Source of the DNA: Platycnemis pennipes
Lineage: Eukaryota; Arthropoda; Insecta; Odonata; Platycnemididae
Length of the DNA stretch: 64,000 bases
NCBI GenBank assembly: GCA_933228895.1
Contig: OW121856.1
Coordinates: 14,835,805 to 14,899,804, forward strand
Direction: 5' to 3'
Of this stretch, positions 10,042 to 21,679 are shown piece after piece (positions within the stretch are counted from its first letter, which is position 1; the number at the start of each line of letters is the position of its first letter). The notes beneath the pieces were generated by a model that was given only the letters and a program-made list of their open reading frames with translations, did not search any database and was not told the DNA's origin. The translations under genes and the position numbers were made by a program.

Positions 10042-13000
10042 TTATAAACCTCCACAAATAGTTCCTTTAACCAGTTGTGATTTACGGAGAGATCATTTGA
10101 GAAGGTTCTTTGGTCAAAAAAAAATTTCGAAAATTTTTTTCATAGATGACTAGGCCTACCTTAAAAATAATGTCTGTTCGAAATCCACTTTACATTGCAC
10201 CTACCTTAAAAATTACTTCCATTCTGTAAGTATGCATGCCTCCTTAGGCTGACTTACGTTCCCGCACTTGGGAGCTTCCTCACATTCAACCGCGGTTGCA
10301 AGAAAACCAAAGACTCTTGATCTTCCCTTCCCTTGCATTCGGTGGCTAACCGTGAACCTGCAGGGGAAAAGAGGTGGAAAAAAATCGTCAGTTTCTTTGC
10401 TGGTCGGGATGTTGCGTGGCTGATTACACTGTAGTTATGGAATTACATGACTAGAGGCCTATAGTATAGATCTTGGAAGAGTCCTGTTCCTTATATTCTT
10501 CCCTAACCTTACCTCTACGCTCTTCGGCATATCTAAGGAAGTAGCAACACCCAAATGCTATTCAAAATGGTCTCCCTCTTGCCTGAAATGTCCATTTCTA
10601 TTACGTCCCTCTATACTCTGTCTTCCTTTATTGCCCTCTCCATCCACTGCATCGCCGCTAAACTTCTTCAATCAATTTCTTCTTACCCCAGCACTTTCTA
10701 TTTTGTCTTATTCTCTACCTATTCGTCTATTCTTCTACTCTTTTAACATATCCCTCATTTAAAAACCGTCCGGGTATTTTCAGCCAATTTTCTGCATGCC
10801 CACATTTTAGAGTTCAAAAAAATCCACACTCCATACTAGACTCTGGTCAATTTTTTTCAGCACCTATTAAACGTCAATTCTCTCCTTTAAGCTAATGCCT
10901 CAATATTTTTCCTAAAACTTGTGGCAAAAAGTAGGGTGCATCATATATCCGTTCAACGTAAGGACCAGAAAAGATGGTATAATGTTTTCGTAGTGGCACT
11001 CTCGCGTTCAGTGAAAATATAGTAATTATTATCAACTTCATTGCAAAATTTGGCAGCCACGGTATGTAGAAATTAGAATATGTTTATTCACGAAACGTTA
11101 GTCACGATATTCCGTTTAATAATGGGTTGTTTAAGAAACGTATGTCTATAGGTCGGAGTTCAAGATGTTTTCCGAAATATCAGGTGACTGATTTTCACCC
11201 ACCTTCGTGAAAGGTGAGAGCGGTTATCAAAGTTCTGGCTGCTAATCGATTCTTTTCCCGATTGGCCGAGGAGACAAGAGCATCCAAAGGAGGCCTTGTA
11301 GTTTGATCAACGCAATCCTAAGTTAACCGACGCTTTGGAAATCGGATATTGTCCCTCAGGAGATAGAGGCTGCAATGGAGAGCTAGTCAGCGTCTCCAAG
11401 CAACTTCTCTTAAGTCTCATGTCCTCGAAAACTACAGAACTTCGCTAGACCCTCCGCGATGGCAAACGTAGGAGATAAGATTTCAAATCACCCTAAGTCT
11501 CGTCGGCCTAAGGATTATACCCTCGCCTACTCAATCTTTGATCCGAGACGCTCACTTGATTTCCGGTTGGTTCCTCTTCTCTTCAAGCCGTTTAGAATGG
11601 AGTTAACTCCCGATTTTCCGTGTAAATGACTGCTAAAGGGTGCACGGATAATAGGGAAACACGGTAAATTCGCTATTAGGTTCTTTACGATTAATTTCTT
11701 TACGGTACGCCGCCAAAATAAATAAACTTCTTTAGGAAATGTCACAACCTGACCCATTGAAAACGCAGCCGTTCTCCCACCTCAAATAATCCTTGAATCC
11801 GTCGAGAATTTTATCCCAACTAAGAAAAAACTAACCATCCACGACCCTATCATACACCTTGATCCCAACTTCCCAATTACCCAAAAACAGATCTCTCTAT
11901 TGCCAATCACGATGCGCCTACTAAGGTACCTCCAAACAAATTGACAAATGTCAAGCATATCCCGCCAGACCCCGATTAATCAAACACTATCCTAAACTTT
12001 CTAAGCATTAAGAGCAACCACGAACGTCAGTACAGATCATTCAAAACAGAGTCCCTAGAATTAGATCCACCCATTATTGCTTACACACACCAAAATTTTT
12101 AACGACGCCACTTCAAAAGCAACGCTTAGCACACCCTAATAAAAAGAAACTACATAGAATTATACTCAAGAAAAGCACTCCCATAAGAGCCTCCCTATAG
12201 CGGGATATGCTGCAAGTGGGAAAGAAAAGAGCCCAAAAGCCCTCGTAGCAGAACAGAGAGAAAGAGAGAGTCACAACCTGCCAATGGAAAGATCCTTGCT
12301 GTACATAATAGCATTTTATGACAAAAAAAGAAGCCAGTAGGGGTGTCCCGGCCGCAATTAAATGTTCGTTACAGCCTCGATTGTTGGCACGAATCCTGGC
12401 GTAAGACATAGGACCAGTCGACAGCTGACTCTGCCAATGGAAGTGGTTACGACAGGATATCTTCAGACAGACCTCTCTTCCCCACCTCCGCTCCCTTCCC
12501 GTTCTTCCTTTAACACAGTCGAGGTAGTTGTTCGGTGGGCGTCACCTTTTGCTTAGTTTCATTTTTGATATTTGAGCGAATGGCTCTGGTTACAAGTTTA
12601 ATTTTTTCACCGAAATTTTCGCTTCCATCTAACAATTTCGTGTACTAATAGCGAATTCGGTTCCAAGTAAACTCCCGTATTATCAATTCCTCTGCGTTCT
12701 TTGGTACTTAATTCCGATTGTATATCCGATAACTACGGTTGATATAGCATTTCAACAAATGTCACAGCAGCCGCATTACGATGCAATTCAAAACCACTAC
12801 CAAAAAGTTTTAATGAAAAATATTCTTCGATGAATATTCTCCAGGAAGAAAAATAAAAACCATTGACCTAAGTTTTAGTATAACGGAGATGAAATATGTT
12901 AAAAATTTAGACACTCAATTAGGCAGTATTTTAAGAGGTCAGTGAATAGATAATCCTTCATACTCGGAGAAAGGTCGATATTGGCGAAGCCACACACTCT

Positions 13001-13744
13001 GCACAGTAATATAGCACACTTAACAAAGAAAAGAAGGCAAATAGATACAAGCAACGAAGTTCAATTACTTCAATTTTTAAGTAACTTGGATACAATACCA
13101 ATAATAATATTTACACACATGAGAAAAATATAAATGTTCGTCGAAGTAATGACTGCATATCGGTTCGAAAGCCGTATATCACAGAAATGTTCAGTATTTT
13201 TCCTAAGTGCGGCAATGCGGTCAACTGTCGAAGATATATGCTATTTACAGAAGTTAATAGGTTGACTGCTAATTAGTTAAAACAAAATATTGACATTTCA
13301 TAGATACTGTGAAATCAATATAGATACTAAGTAGAAAGCTCAGTGTATCAATTAAAATCTCAATCAACACTGGTAAACGGGTAAGAATACTGAAAAATCT
13401 GTGGAAAGGGATACTTCATTTGGACCACCCATTTTTTGCGTGAAATATATCATACGAAAGATTCTGCAAAGTAAATTTACTACGCTAAATAACATTCAAC
13501 GTATTAGGTATTTCATTTATTAACCGATCTAAAGTAAATGATTATCTACGATATTTTGTTTGAACGACTGGTTTAATCAATTTTCATGTCCAACCACGTA
13601 AAACACGTACAATATTTTTTCCACGATTTCCAACAAAATACGTCATTTTCCTTTCGAGTTTGATAATAGAGCGAGGTTATTTTTTTCATCTAGTCAGAGC
13701 AAAATTCAAATAACGCAAATAAGCCACGCGTCACTTTTTGAGGA
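10042..13744. other. Unassigned DNA with a possible decayed LINE remnant
   Basis: No confident feature. At 11780-12150 the plus strand, read across frameshifts, contains QIIQNRV and KIFNDATSKATL, reminiscent of the C-terminus of Jockey-type LINEs. This is weak and not annotated separately. 10480-10750 is pyrimidine-rich with a hydrophobic 63-codon frame that looks like composition rather than a gene. 12590-13740 is AT-rich and featureless to me. Confidence 0.35.
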
Positions 13745-13917
13745 GACAAAAGAAATGGTTGGCGAGTTTACATTGTGGAAGTAAGTTTTCATTTTAAAAA
13801 TGAAAAAACTTAGTTCTTTTCCACCAATGTATTTAAACAAATCTTTATTTGATTAAAAAGTTTATTTTGGTGGAAAAGAACTGTTTTTTTTTTCATTTTT
13901 AAAAAGACAAAAGAAAT
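13745..13917. repeat. Hairpin repeat flanked by 12-bp direct repeats
   Basis: Arms around 13790-13826 and 13866-13906 (CTTAGTTCTTTTCCACCAA against TTTTGGTGGAAAAGAACTG) form a long hairpin. The same 12 bases, GACAAAAGAAAT, stand at both edges. The left half is shared with 6066-6160. The direct repeats could be a target duplication or part of the repeat itself. Confidence 0.7.
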
Positions 13918-14421
13918 ATTTGCCGACCGGTTCCCACATATTTGATGCTTGAGCGAGATTCGGTCTGAATGGGAAAGTGATAGAATGTACCCCAACATTT
14001 AAGTTTCTTTAATACTTCCCAAGAACCAAATAATCTTCAACAATCTGCCGCTCTTTTCTTACCGGAAACACCAAATTCTCACAGCGAAATAAGCCCACGC
14101 TTAAAACAACACTTCAATTTTAAAAGCAGGGATATTTTCCGGAATTTCACTCTCCAAACACTTCCCAGAACCCATAATCCACATGCCATTTTTTTACATT
14201 TATACCTCAAGGTTTTGACTTATACGGCTGAAATCGTTGTTTATACTTCACCTTTTCATTCGTAATAAATGTGGTAGGGTCCGGAAATAAAAACTCATTC
14301 CGTTAACGATTGAACTGTCAAAAATTTATGTTTAACTGAGTATCTTCTCAGCTACACAACCTACCCATGGCTGCTGTCGACGTCACTATTATTATTATGG
14401 TACGTTACGTCATGATCACCT
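13918..14421. other. No recognised feature
   Basis: AT-rich, no recognisable coding or repeat signal. Confidence 0.4.
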
Positions 14422-14625
14422 TTAGGAATGAGTATATAGGAAGACATAAGAATTTTTGGAGATTGAAGAGTGAAGCCCGGAGTCTGTATCAGCATAAAGA
14501 AACATGCTCCAGATATACATTTTGTTGAATAGTTTCCTTGCCTCTGAGCTTGTATTTACTGCTGTAAGTACATTCTTCTTTTGGAAGAATGCCCTTTTTG
14601 CCTGGGCTATTCTATTTACCATTTT
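14422..14625 (-). pseudogene. RTE-type LINE fragment, RT C-terminal region
   Basis: The minus strand encodes NRIAQAKRAFFQKK followed by a YIWSMFLYA block. It matches the same region in the RTE copies at 22300, 29000, 49200 and 52640 (RIAQAKRAFYQKK...YIWS). Beyond YIWSMFLYAD the frame departs from the family. Fragment only, with no catalytic motif. Confidence 0.7.
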
Positions 14626-14864
14626 TTTCAGATATGGTGACAGTATCTATCATATATCCTCTTGAGAAACTCTTGGGATCTATAGTATATCCTATTGAGA
14701 AGCAGGTTCCTTTAAATACCAATGGCCACTTAAGATTTCCGTTCTCGATGAAGAATGATGGCGAATGAGTCCTAGCTTCTATCTAACCCCCTTAAAATTG
14801 CCTTTAAGTTCAGGAGTTTTGGAGAGCAAGTTCGCACATTGGCTCAACATTTCCAGTCCAGGGA

Positions 14865-15735
14865 ACATCTACATGTACACGATACCATGCAAGCCACCGC
14901 GAGGGTGTATGGCAGGGGGTGAAAATCACCAAGCATGCACCACCGACATGCATACAAGCATCTATATGGTCTCATGCAACTTGATTGTTAGTATCTATAG
15001 TATTTAAGGGATTAATACATGCATCATGCACTACGAACTACTCTAAAATATTTCCCTTACCTATCCCTTTGCTATGCTGCCTATTCTCTTATAGTACGGG
15101 GAAAAAATGCCATTTTGAATATATCAGTACGACAATCTATCTCTCTGATCTTATTTATCTGGTCGAATCTAGCATAATACGCTGTTTTTTTTAATATGTG
15201 CCTAAATTCTTCAGCAAAGCTATCCGATTGAAATTTCTGCAATAGATTTAATCTGAACTTTAATCTACGCTCTGATAATGATTCCCACCCTAATTCTTGT
15301 ATTAATTCTGATACACTACTCAACCTATCGTAACACCTTTTGACGAACCTAGCTGCTCTACGCTGCACACTGTCTAGTTCTCTCATCAAACCTAATTCAT
15401 TCGGATTCCATACACTGGCTGCATACTCAAGGTGGGGCCTAACTAGTGTAAAGTAACATCGCTCTTTTGTCTTCTCATCACATTTCTCAAGTACCCTTTT
15501 TATAAATCCTAGCTTTCTCTTCACTCGGCCGCATATTTCCCGGATGTGTTTTCCCCACGATAACTCCTTAGTGATTGTTACACCTAAATACCTTATGGTT
15601 TCAACGCTCTCGATCTTCTTGCTATTGATTTGTCTCCTTTCCTCCTTTCTCCTGAAGGAATCTTTCTCCTGAAGCCATTTCCAAGTTAGGAAAAAGCATT
15701 CTTCAGGAATAAATGAAGGAAAAGTCATTAGTGAG
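14865..15735 (-). pseudogene. LINE family B copy with the longest intact ORF in the window (215 codons)
   Basis: CR1/L2-type LINE 3' part. The minus-strand frame 15728-15081 has no stop for 215 codons. It carries, in order, RYLGVTITKELSWGKHI (about residues 46-62), GFIKRVLEKCDEKTKERCYF, LVRPHLEYAASVWNP, QRRAARFVKRCYDR, LGWESLSERRLKFRLNLL and FFPRTIRE at the end. These are the conserved thumb and post-RT motifs of this LINE group. The first ~40 residues do not match the other copies, so the real element starts near 15645-15700. A 3' UTR with the conserved stem-loop and GATGTA-type end runs to 14865. It lacks endonuclease and FADD-box regions and is 5'-truncated. Confidence 0.88.
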
Positions 15736-16226
15736 TGCTGGAGAGTAGGTATGGACTATCCATAAGCCTTGATGCAAATTTCGGTACAGAGCTTGTAATG
15801 ATTATGAATATTTTAATTTCTCCAGCATTCGCTGATGCAAAATTAGTCTAACGCCATGATATTTTTATAACCGAGTTCTTCATTTTTCAAAAGTTGGCTA
15901 ATTAATCTTCATCGTATTCAGCTTGTTAAACACGCAGAATCTGATACCCTGAATAAAGTTTTTCAATTCCCCAGAGTAAAAAATAAAAAGAAAGTTGCAC
16001 TCAGCGTGGGAATGTTCGAACAAACAACCCGGAAATGTTTTTTTTTCGGAAGGGCCTTTCTCTCTCGTCACTCAACTCTTTTCGACGCAACGGTGGGGAA
16101 ATGATCAACAGCGCGTCACTCCGCCTTTCCGGCCCCTTTCGGATATTTTCGCGAGATCCCCGTTTTCCCTGGGAATCGAGGCGTCGGAAAATATGAGGCG
16201 TTTTCCCGGGAGCCTCCGCGCTCTAA
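15736..16226. other. Unassigned; GC-richer toward the right
   Basis: 15990-16226 is richer in CpG and continues on the far side of the next element (17029-17120). The 799-bp insertion therefore split a GC-rich unique stretch. Open frames here are overlapping on both strands with no recognisable domain. Confidence 0.4.
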
Positions 16227-17025
16227 AGGCAGTTGTACACGGTACAATTTCTTGTACAAGATCTTGTACCATAAATTGATCGGCGAGATTTGACCAATAA
16301 ATTGTACAAGATGTTGGTTTGCGGTCGTACACGATCAAAGATTTTCATGCAAATTGTGCGCCAATAACATGCGCAGAAATCCTTTTCTGTCAAACAGCTG
16401 AATCGCGGTATCCGATGACGATAGTACTTTGAAAATACTGCCCCAGGAACTGCGTAACAATGATTTTCTACCATTAATCATAGCATCAATAAAATGAAAT
16501 TATACTATTGGTTACTTGCACTCTTTCATTGGCTCATGAAACCCAATTTTTATGCTCCAGATAACATGTTTATGCTTGTTGCATATATTTTTTTTTGGTT
16601 CAAGAACGTCATCTTAATTTCATTGAGGTTTAATGTTTGCCAGTGTGTCCAACTCATCTTTTGAGAAATAGGACACTTCCAACGGAACCGACGAATATCA
16701 CAATATGGAAGCAACAAAGAATATCATAATATGGAAGCAACAAAGAATATCACGATATGTAACAATAATGGAAGTTTTGCCACGGTTATAGGAATAAAAG
16801 TGATCACAAACACATAACACCAACCTTACGAACACTAAATGAACGCATCACTACCGTCACATGTCATGCGCAGAAGCTACGGAGTGGATCTTGGACGGTT
16901 TCATCCAATAATATAGAGCATGATCTAATTTCTTGTACAAGAAATTGTACGAACACCTCGTACACGATACAATTTGCGAATTGCACAAGTTCTTGTACAA
17001 GAAATTGTACCGTGTACAACGGCCT
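16227..17025. mobile_element. 799-bp TIR element with TAA duplication, rich in TTGTACAA palindromes
   Basis: Left terminus AGGCAGTTGTACACGGTACA, right terminus its near-complement ending TACAACGGCCT. TAA lies outside both ends (16224-16226 and 17026-17028). The subterminal zones repeat the palindrome TTGTACAA many times. The interior has no transposase but includes a short tandem repeat of ATATGGAAGCAACAAAGAAT at about 16704-16755. The 3-bp TAA duplication suggests PIF/Harbinger by inference. Confidence 0.75.
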
Positions 17026-17157
17026 TAAGAGAAGCCGAGCGAGATCGGATTACAGCCGCCGCCGCCTGGGGCGCAGCGAACTCACGCGGGGACGAACACG
17101 GAGAAAAACAGGGGTTCTCCATGTCCTACAGCAAATATTCCATAGAGAAAAAAATCA

Positions 17158-17235
17158 TCAATCGCCATGACCGGGACTCAAACCCGGTCCCCCAGATTTC
17201 CGGCAGGGTTCGATCGTTGCTTTGATCAAGGAACA
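17158..17235 (-). repeat. tRNA-like SINE head fragment
   Basis: On the minus strand, GGGACCGGGTTTGAGTCCCG resembles a Pol III B box (GGTTTGAGTCC) within a T-arm-like fold. There is no acceptor stem and the D-arm region is poor, so this is not a functional tRNA gene. It joins the older repeat beginning at 17236. Confidence 0.45.
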
Positions 17236-18140
17236 GCAAAAAACCTCAAAACAATATATTCGCTTCGTTTTCTTCTAAAATAAACGTCTGTTTCCGTAGC
17301 AATATGGAACCCATACGACTACGTCTGCATTATACCACGAGGGTGTGTGGCAGAAGGTGAGGATCACCAAACATGCACAATTGACCTGGAACTATGCTAA
17401 TACATGGAGACATGCCAGATAATAGGGTCACATGCAGGTAGATGGTTAGTATCTACATGATAAGAAATGGATTTTTGGTTGTCATTGCATGCATCATGCA
17501 CTACAGACTACTCTATTTCACCTACCTATCCCTTTGCTACGCTGCCTATTGTTCTCTCTTATGGTACGCGGGAAAAATGACATTTTAAATCCATCGGTAC
17601 GACAATCTGTCTCTCTACTCTTGTTAATCGGACAAACCTAGCACAATATGAAGGGATTCTTAATATATAACTAACGTCATCTGTGAACAAATCTGTTTTT
17701 AATTTATTTAAAAGGTTTAACGTAAATTTTATCCTGCGTTCTGATAGTAATTCCCATCCTAGTTCTTCTATTAAACTCGTAACACTTATACAATTATCAT
17801 AACGGCCTTTAGCAAATCTAGCGGATCTCCTTTTCACACGCTCTAACTCCTTTATCATACCTTCCTCGTACGGATCCCATATATTAGCGGCATATTCTAA
17901 ATGAGGCCTGACAAGTGTAAAATAGCTTTTTTCTCGTACTCTCTCATCGAATTTGCCTAGAACGATTCTTACGAATCCTAATCTACAGTTTGTTACACTA
18001 GTTATTTCCCTGATGTGTTTCCCCCATTTCATTTTACCGTGCAGTGACGTCGAAAGGCGATTCATGTCACGTGACTTTCGTCAATTTCCGGAAACATTTT
18101 AATAGCTCTTAATAATCTTTGGGGGGTTCGCATAGAAAAT
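17236..18140 (+). repeat. Older interspersed repeat (R), split by a LINE
   Basis: 17236-17315 and 18035-18140 together match the complement of about 54360-54545. Joined, they read across CCGTAGCAATATGGAACC and CCGTGCAGTGACGTC as a continuous sequence, with the LINE at 17316-18034 absent from the other copy. Confidence 0.8.
17316..18034 (-). pseudogene. LINE family C, 5'-truncated, inserted into repeat R
   Basis: The minus strand from about 18034 encodes GKHIREITSVTN, LVRPHLEYAANIWDPYEEGM, RRSARFAKGRYDN and LGWELLSERRIKF in one frame, continuing to about 17559. It then runs through a 3' UTR with the stem-loop (GCCACACACCCTCGTGG) near 17330-17355. It differs from families A and B throughout, so I call it C. 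The 5' truncation point and 3' end are fixed by the empty copy of repeat R at 54.4 kb. The terminal GATGTA repeat is decayed. Confidence 0.82.
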
Positions 18141-18249
18141 TTTGATTTAATCTTGTTTTTCTTACAACTTTGGCAACATTTTATTCTTGTAGCTTTCGTA
18201 GTATTCCGTAAGATGAGTTACTAAGATCATAATTTGATAAAAACGCTAA
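18141..18249. other. No recognised feature
   Basis: Short AT-rich spacer before the Penelope-like relic; weak residual similarity to repeat R at its left edge. Confidence 0.35.
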
Positions 18250-19230
18250 TTTATGGGTGCGCGGAGTTCATTATTCCCTGAAGGTTTCTCGGGTCCTACA
18301 CCGGATTATTGCTTCCATGTCCCGACTCGGTCGTCGTCTTCAGGGCTTAGGTTGGGGCAACTGGAAAAGTCAGCCATCGCGGAACACAGCGTCAGCCGTG
18401 ATCACACCATTAAGTGGGACGAGGCAAAACGTCTTTGCCGATCACACGGCTATTGGGATCGAGTTGTCAAGGAGGCCATTGAAATCCGCCTCAAAAAGAA
18501 GAATTTGAACAGGGACGCAGGCTTCCAGCTAGGGCTGTGCGATATGCTGTTTTGAATATCGCACGACAATATCATTCTGATATCGCAAATTCGCCGATAT
18601 ATCGGTTTTGCGATATAAATAGGAAATATCGTGATATGGACATATCTAGATATCGTCATATCGGGATATCGACATATCAGGATATCGTCATATCAGTATA
18701 TTGTCATATCGGGATATCGTCATATCAGGATCGTCATATCAGGATATCGTCATATCAGGATATCGTCATATCGAGATATCGTCATATCGGGGTATCGTCA
18801 TATCGGGATATCGTCATATCGGGATATCGTCATATCGGGATATCGTCATATCGGGATATCGCGTTTCGAAATATCGATTCCCGATATCAAGTGCATATCG
18901 AGTATCGTCGAAGATATATACTTCCAGCTATGCAACATCTGGGGACCGATCCTCAAATGCATGCAAGAGGACAGGGGAAATTCTCGACCAATCATGAGGC
19001 GCCCTTCTGAAGGTTGTTTGATGGACCAATCAGGAGACCTGACCCCAGGAGAAGGGTATATAAGGAGGACAATTTTTGCGATACGGCATTCAGAAACCCT
19101 GAAGACGATTGCCGAGTCGGGAATCGAAACGTCGGCGGACATGGACGCAATAACCCCTCTAGTGGAGGACCCGAGAAACATTCACGCAGCAGATACGCCG
19201 GGAAAGCACCAGATCTTTCTGAGTCCATTA
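18250..19230 (+). pseudogene. Penelope-like element, 3' part of GIY-YIG endonuclease ORF plus terminal region
   Basis: An open frame at 18253-18555 encodes, from about residue 34, LEKSAIAEHSVSRDHTIKWD, then YWDRVVKEAIEIRLKKKNLN and RDAGFQL. This is the C-terminal part of the GIY-YIG endonuclease of Penelope-like elements, where relatives read KSAVAEH...RVIKEAIEIR...NRDGGF...WNP. The final WNP-type ending is replaced by LCDMLF and a stop. The catalytic GIY/YIG segment would lie upstream and is missing. A 16-bp satellite follows, then 19010-19230 contains CCTGAAGACGATTG and AATCGAAACGTCGG, the type of terminal module found in Penelope pseudo-LTRs. Non-functional fragment. Confidence 0.75.
18625..18861 (+). 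repeat. 16-bp tandem satellite, about 13 units
   Basis: Consensus unit TCGTCATATCGGGATA. One unit is 14 bp. Each unit holds the inverted pair ATATC-GG-GATAT, so the array can fold back on itself. The unit contains no stop in any forward frame, which creates three overlapping long open frames (18537-19010, 18631-19272, 18701-18997). None is a gene. Confidence 0.95.
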
Positions 19231-21224
19231 TTGCTTTTCGGTAGAAATATTTTTGTATTTATCATAGAATAAAAAATTTGACTATGACGGCAGTAAAAAT
19301 ACCTTTAAAATAAGATACGTTACATTTTTATATGCATGCTCGAATATAAATTTCAAAGTACAACGGTCAATCAATTTGACGCCAGTAGCATTTCAGCTTG
19401 TGACTCCGCTAAGGAATTTCGTGGCTAGGTCGCGATCCTTTAGGTTTCTGAGAAAGGACAGCGTAAGTTTACTGGCACTATTTAGGAAAAATGGGTTATT
19501 GTGATGAAGTAGGATCATCATTGGAAACGAATAACTGGTGCAGAGGAACTCGGTTTCTGCCTCAGCATGGTCTTAAATGTAGGCACCAAAGGGTCCACGT
19601 TTTAACATCCCATCTGACGTACGGAGTAGTGAACTCTATGTCTCCGCAACTTTGCATTCAAAAAGGGATCGGGTTTATGAAAAATCTCTTCCACCTCCAA
19701 AAATTCGAACCCGGTTCCTCTGAATGGGAGGTCAGGCCACCTGACCAACCTGATTCCGCAGTAGTTTTAAGAATGAAACGGTCTTAGAAAGGGAAAATGA
19801 ACAACGGAGAGTTTTATCACTATATTTCTCACTTTTTCCACGAAAAATCATCGCACGCATTCTTAGATTACTTTATAGGTATTTCCTGCCATTCTTCGCC
19901 CCTTAAAGCCTCCTTACCCTTGGTTTATAACCAGACTAGTTTTCTTGAATTAAATATCTTTAAAGTATTGATACCCTTCACCTTCCTTCATCTCACCCGG
20001 ATCAACTGCTCTTTTCCTCACCCTTTCAAGCTTACCAAGAATTCTTCCTACCTTTCACCTCCTTCTACATTCCATTCCCTCTCAAAACATCTTCTATCGA
20101 CTTTATTTTTCATAGAATTTTTCCTCTCAAATTCCTGTCTCCGCATACCAACTTCAACACCTCCCCATTCTTTCCCACGTCTTTCTCTCCATCTAGCAAA
20201 TTCCCTCCATTCTCCTCTAAGGAAGAATGGAATCTGGAAGCTTTCAATCTATGTACACGCTCTTTGCACAAGTTGCTACCTTTTTCCGAATTTATATAAG
20301 ATAGGTAGTAAATATCAAGATATGCAATGCATACATATAGTCATCGTAATTCACAAAATATACATATGATAGTTTCATACACATTTCCTCACAAAAACCG
20401 TCATATACGTTCAAAACGTTTCCATTAATTGGTAGGTTTTTTGCTCCTAGTTCTAGCCCAACTAGGGTTCCTTCCCTTTAATTATGGCCAATTCATTTGC
20501 ATTTGAACAAAAATTACGTTCTTGTATTTACGTATATTTCTCTGCATTATTGTATGATTGTATTCGTATAGTCTGATATATTTATACTAGTGCTCCATCG
20601 GTATTCCAACTTGTGTTTATTGGAAATGGATATATGGACTTGGAGGCGTTCAATAGCATCCATATAATAGCAACCTGGGTACTTTTGTTGTTATCGGATA
20701 CTTATAATTCTAAATTGTGCCAGCGAGGTCAATATGTGCATTAAACTCCTTTAAAATATTATTACCTTCCATCATCTCTTCCAGAACTACTGTTTTCTAC
20801 CCCCTTCAACGTTTGTACAACATCCTCTCCTCCGTATTAAGGCATTTGCGAAGATCCTTCTCGCCTTGAACTACAATAATAGCTATAAAACTAAAGCTAT
20901 AAGGCATATGAATCAGAATTCACTCTAAGGTGAAAGTATTTATCTAAACAGTTAATTTTTATCTACCTAACAACAGGAGATCGTACGAGCAACAGGTCTG
21001 GCTAGGTACCTTACGCGATGAATTATGGAACATCTGATTGATTCATTCTATCACAAATTTCTCTAGCTCCTGGTACTCACATATGACACGTATTCATCAA
21101 CTACTTAGAGAGTACCAAGAGTCACGGTTTATTTCTGGGAAGTCGAATCTCAAAAACTTATTTGTTAGCCTTTCATAGATATTCATGATGAGGAATAAAA
21201 CCAAGAATATAGCAGTAGAAGAAC
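19231..21224. other. No recognised feature
   Basis: A 190-codon open frame at 19797-20369 is the longest here. It is rich in S, L, F, P and H from pyrimidine-rich DNA, has no domain and no relatives in the window, so I do not call it. The rest is AT-rich and unassigned. Confidence 0.4.
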
Positions 21225-21383
21225 GTAATCATCCCTATTAACTAAAAGAAGAGGGCCGAGAACTGAAAAGTTTAGAATCATAAGCTTGACGACACATAGT
21301 TCAAAGACAATAATCATCTATAGAAGAATAGAACGAAAAGCCTGGTAGAGGGCCAATTTGGGTTTAGAAAAACAAGGGCACAA

Positions 21384-21679
21384 CACTGTAAAAAGTAGAT
21401 CTGATTTTAAGGTACAAAAGCGATCTGAATTTCAGATGCAAAAATTTTAAGACAGGGTATGTTGAATTTCAGCAGTAATATCTTGTCTAAAAATAAGGCA
21501 GGTGAACGACTGAAAATCAGACCATCCAGAATCCTGCTTCCTCTGCTTCCTGCTTAACTGCTCCTGTACCAACCATCCATGTTCCTGCCTCTTCCGCACC
21601 TTGCATCCGTGTTCCTGCCTCAAACCAGACAGCGCTTAAATTCAGATCGCACTGAAAATCAGATCCACTTTTTACAGTG
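21384..21679 (+). mobile_element. 296-bp CACTGTAAAAAG MITE, copy 1 (Tc1/mariner-like)
   Basis: Termini CACTGTAAAAAGT and its complement, about 25 bp inverted. It sits inside the RTE reading frame; removing it with a 2-bp duplication (AA, 21382-21383 and 21680-21681) restores NKGTREAIS. It has the same length as the copy at 22722-23017, in opposite orientation, and differs from it at only about six positions by eye. Confidence 0.92.

Noticed and set aside
17158..17235. Possible tRNA gene on the minus strand
   Set aside because: Only the T-arm/B-box part is convincing; it is a SINE head fragment.
19093..19140. Functional hammerhead ribozyme at the Penelope relic end
   Set aside because: CTGAAGA and GAAA boxes are present with a pairing stem between them, but the base after the putative stem III is not the required U, so I do not call it active.
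18537..19272. Three overlapping long open frames rich in YRHIGISSYRD-type repeats
   Set aside because: They are translations of the 16-bp satellite, whose unit lacks stops in all forward frames. No independent coding signal.
19797..20369. 190-codon open frame
   Set aside because: Pyrimidine-rich DNA gives S/L/F/P/H-rich translation. No domain, no good start context that I can judge, no relatives in the window.
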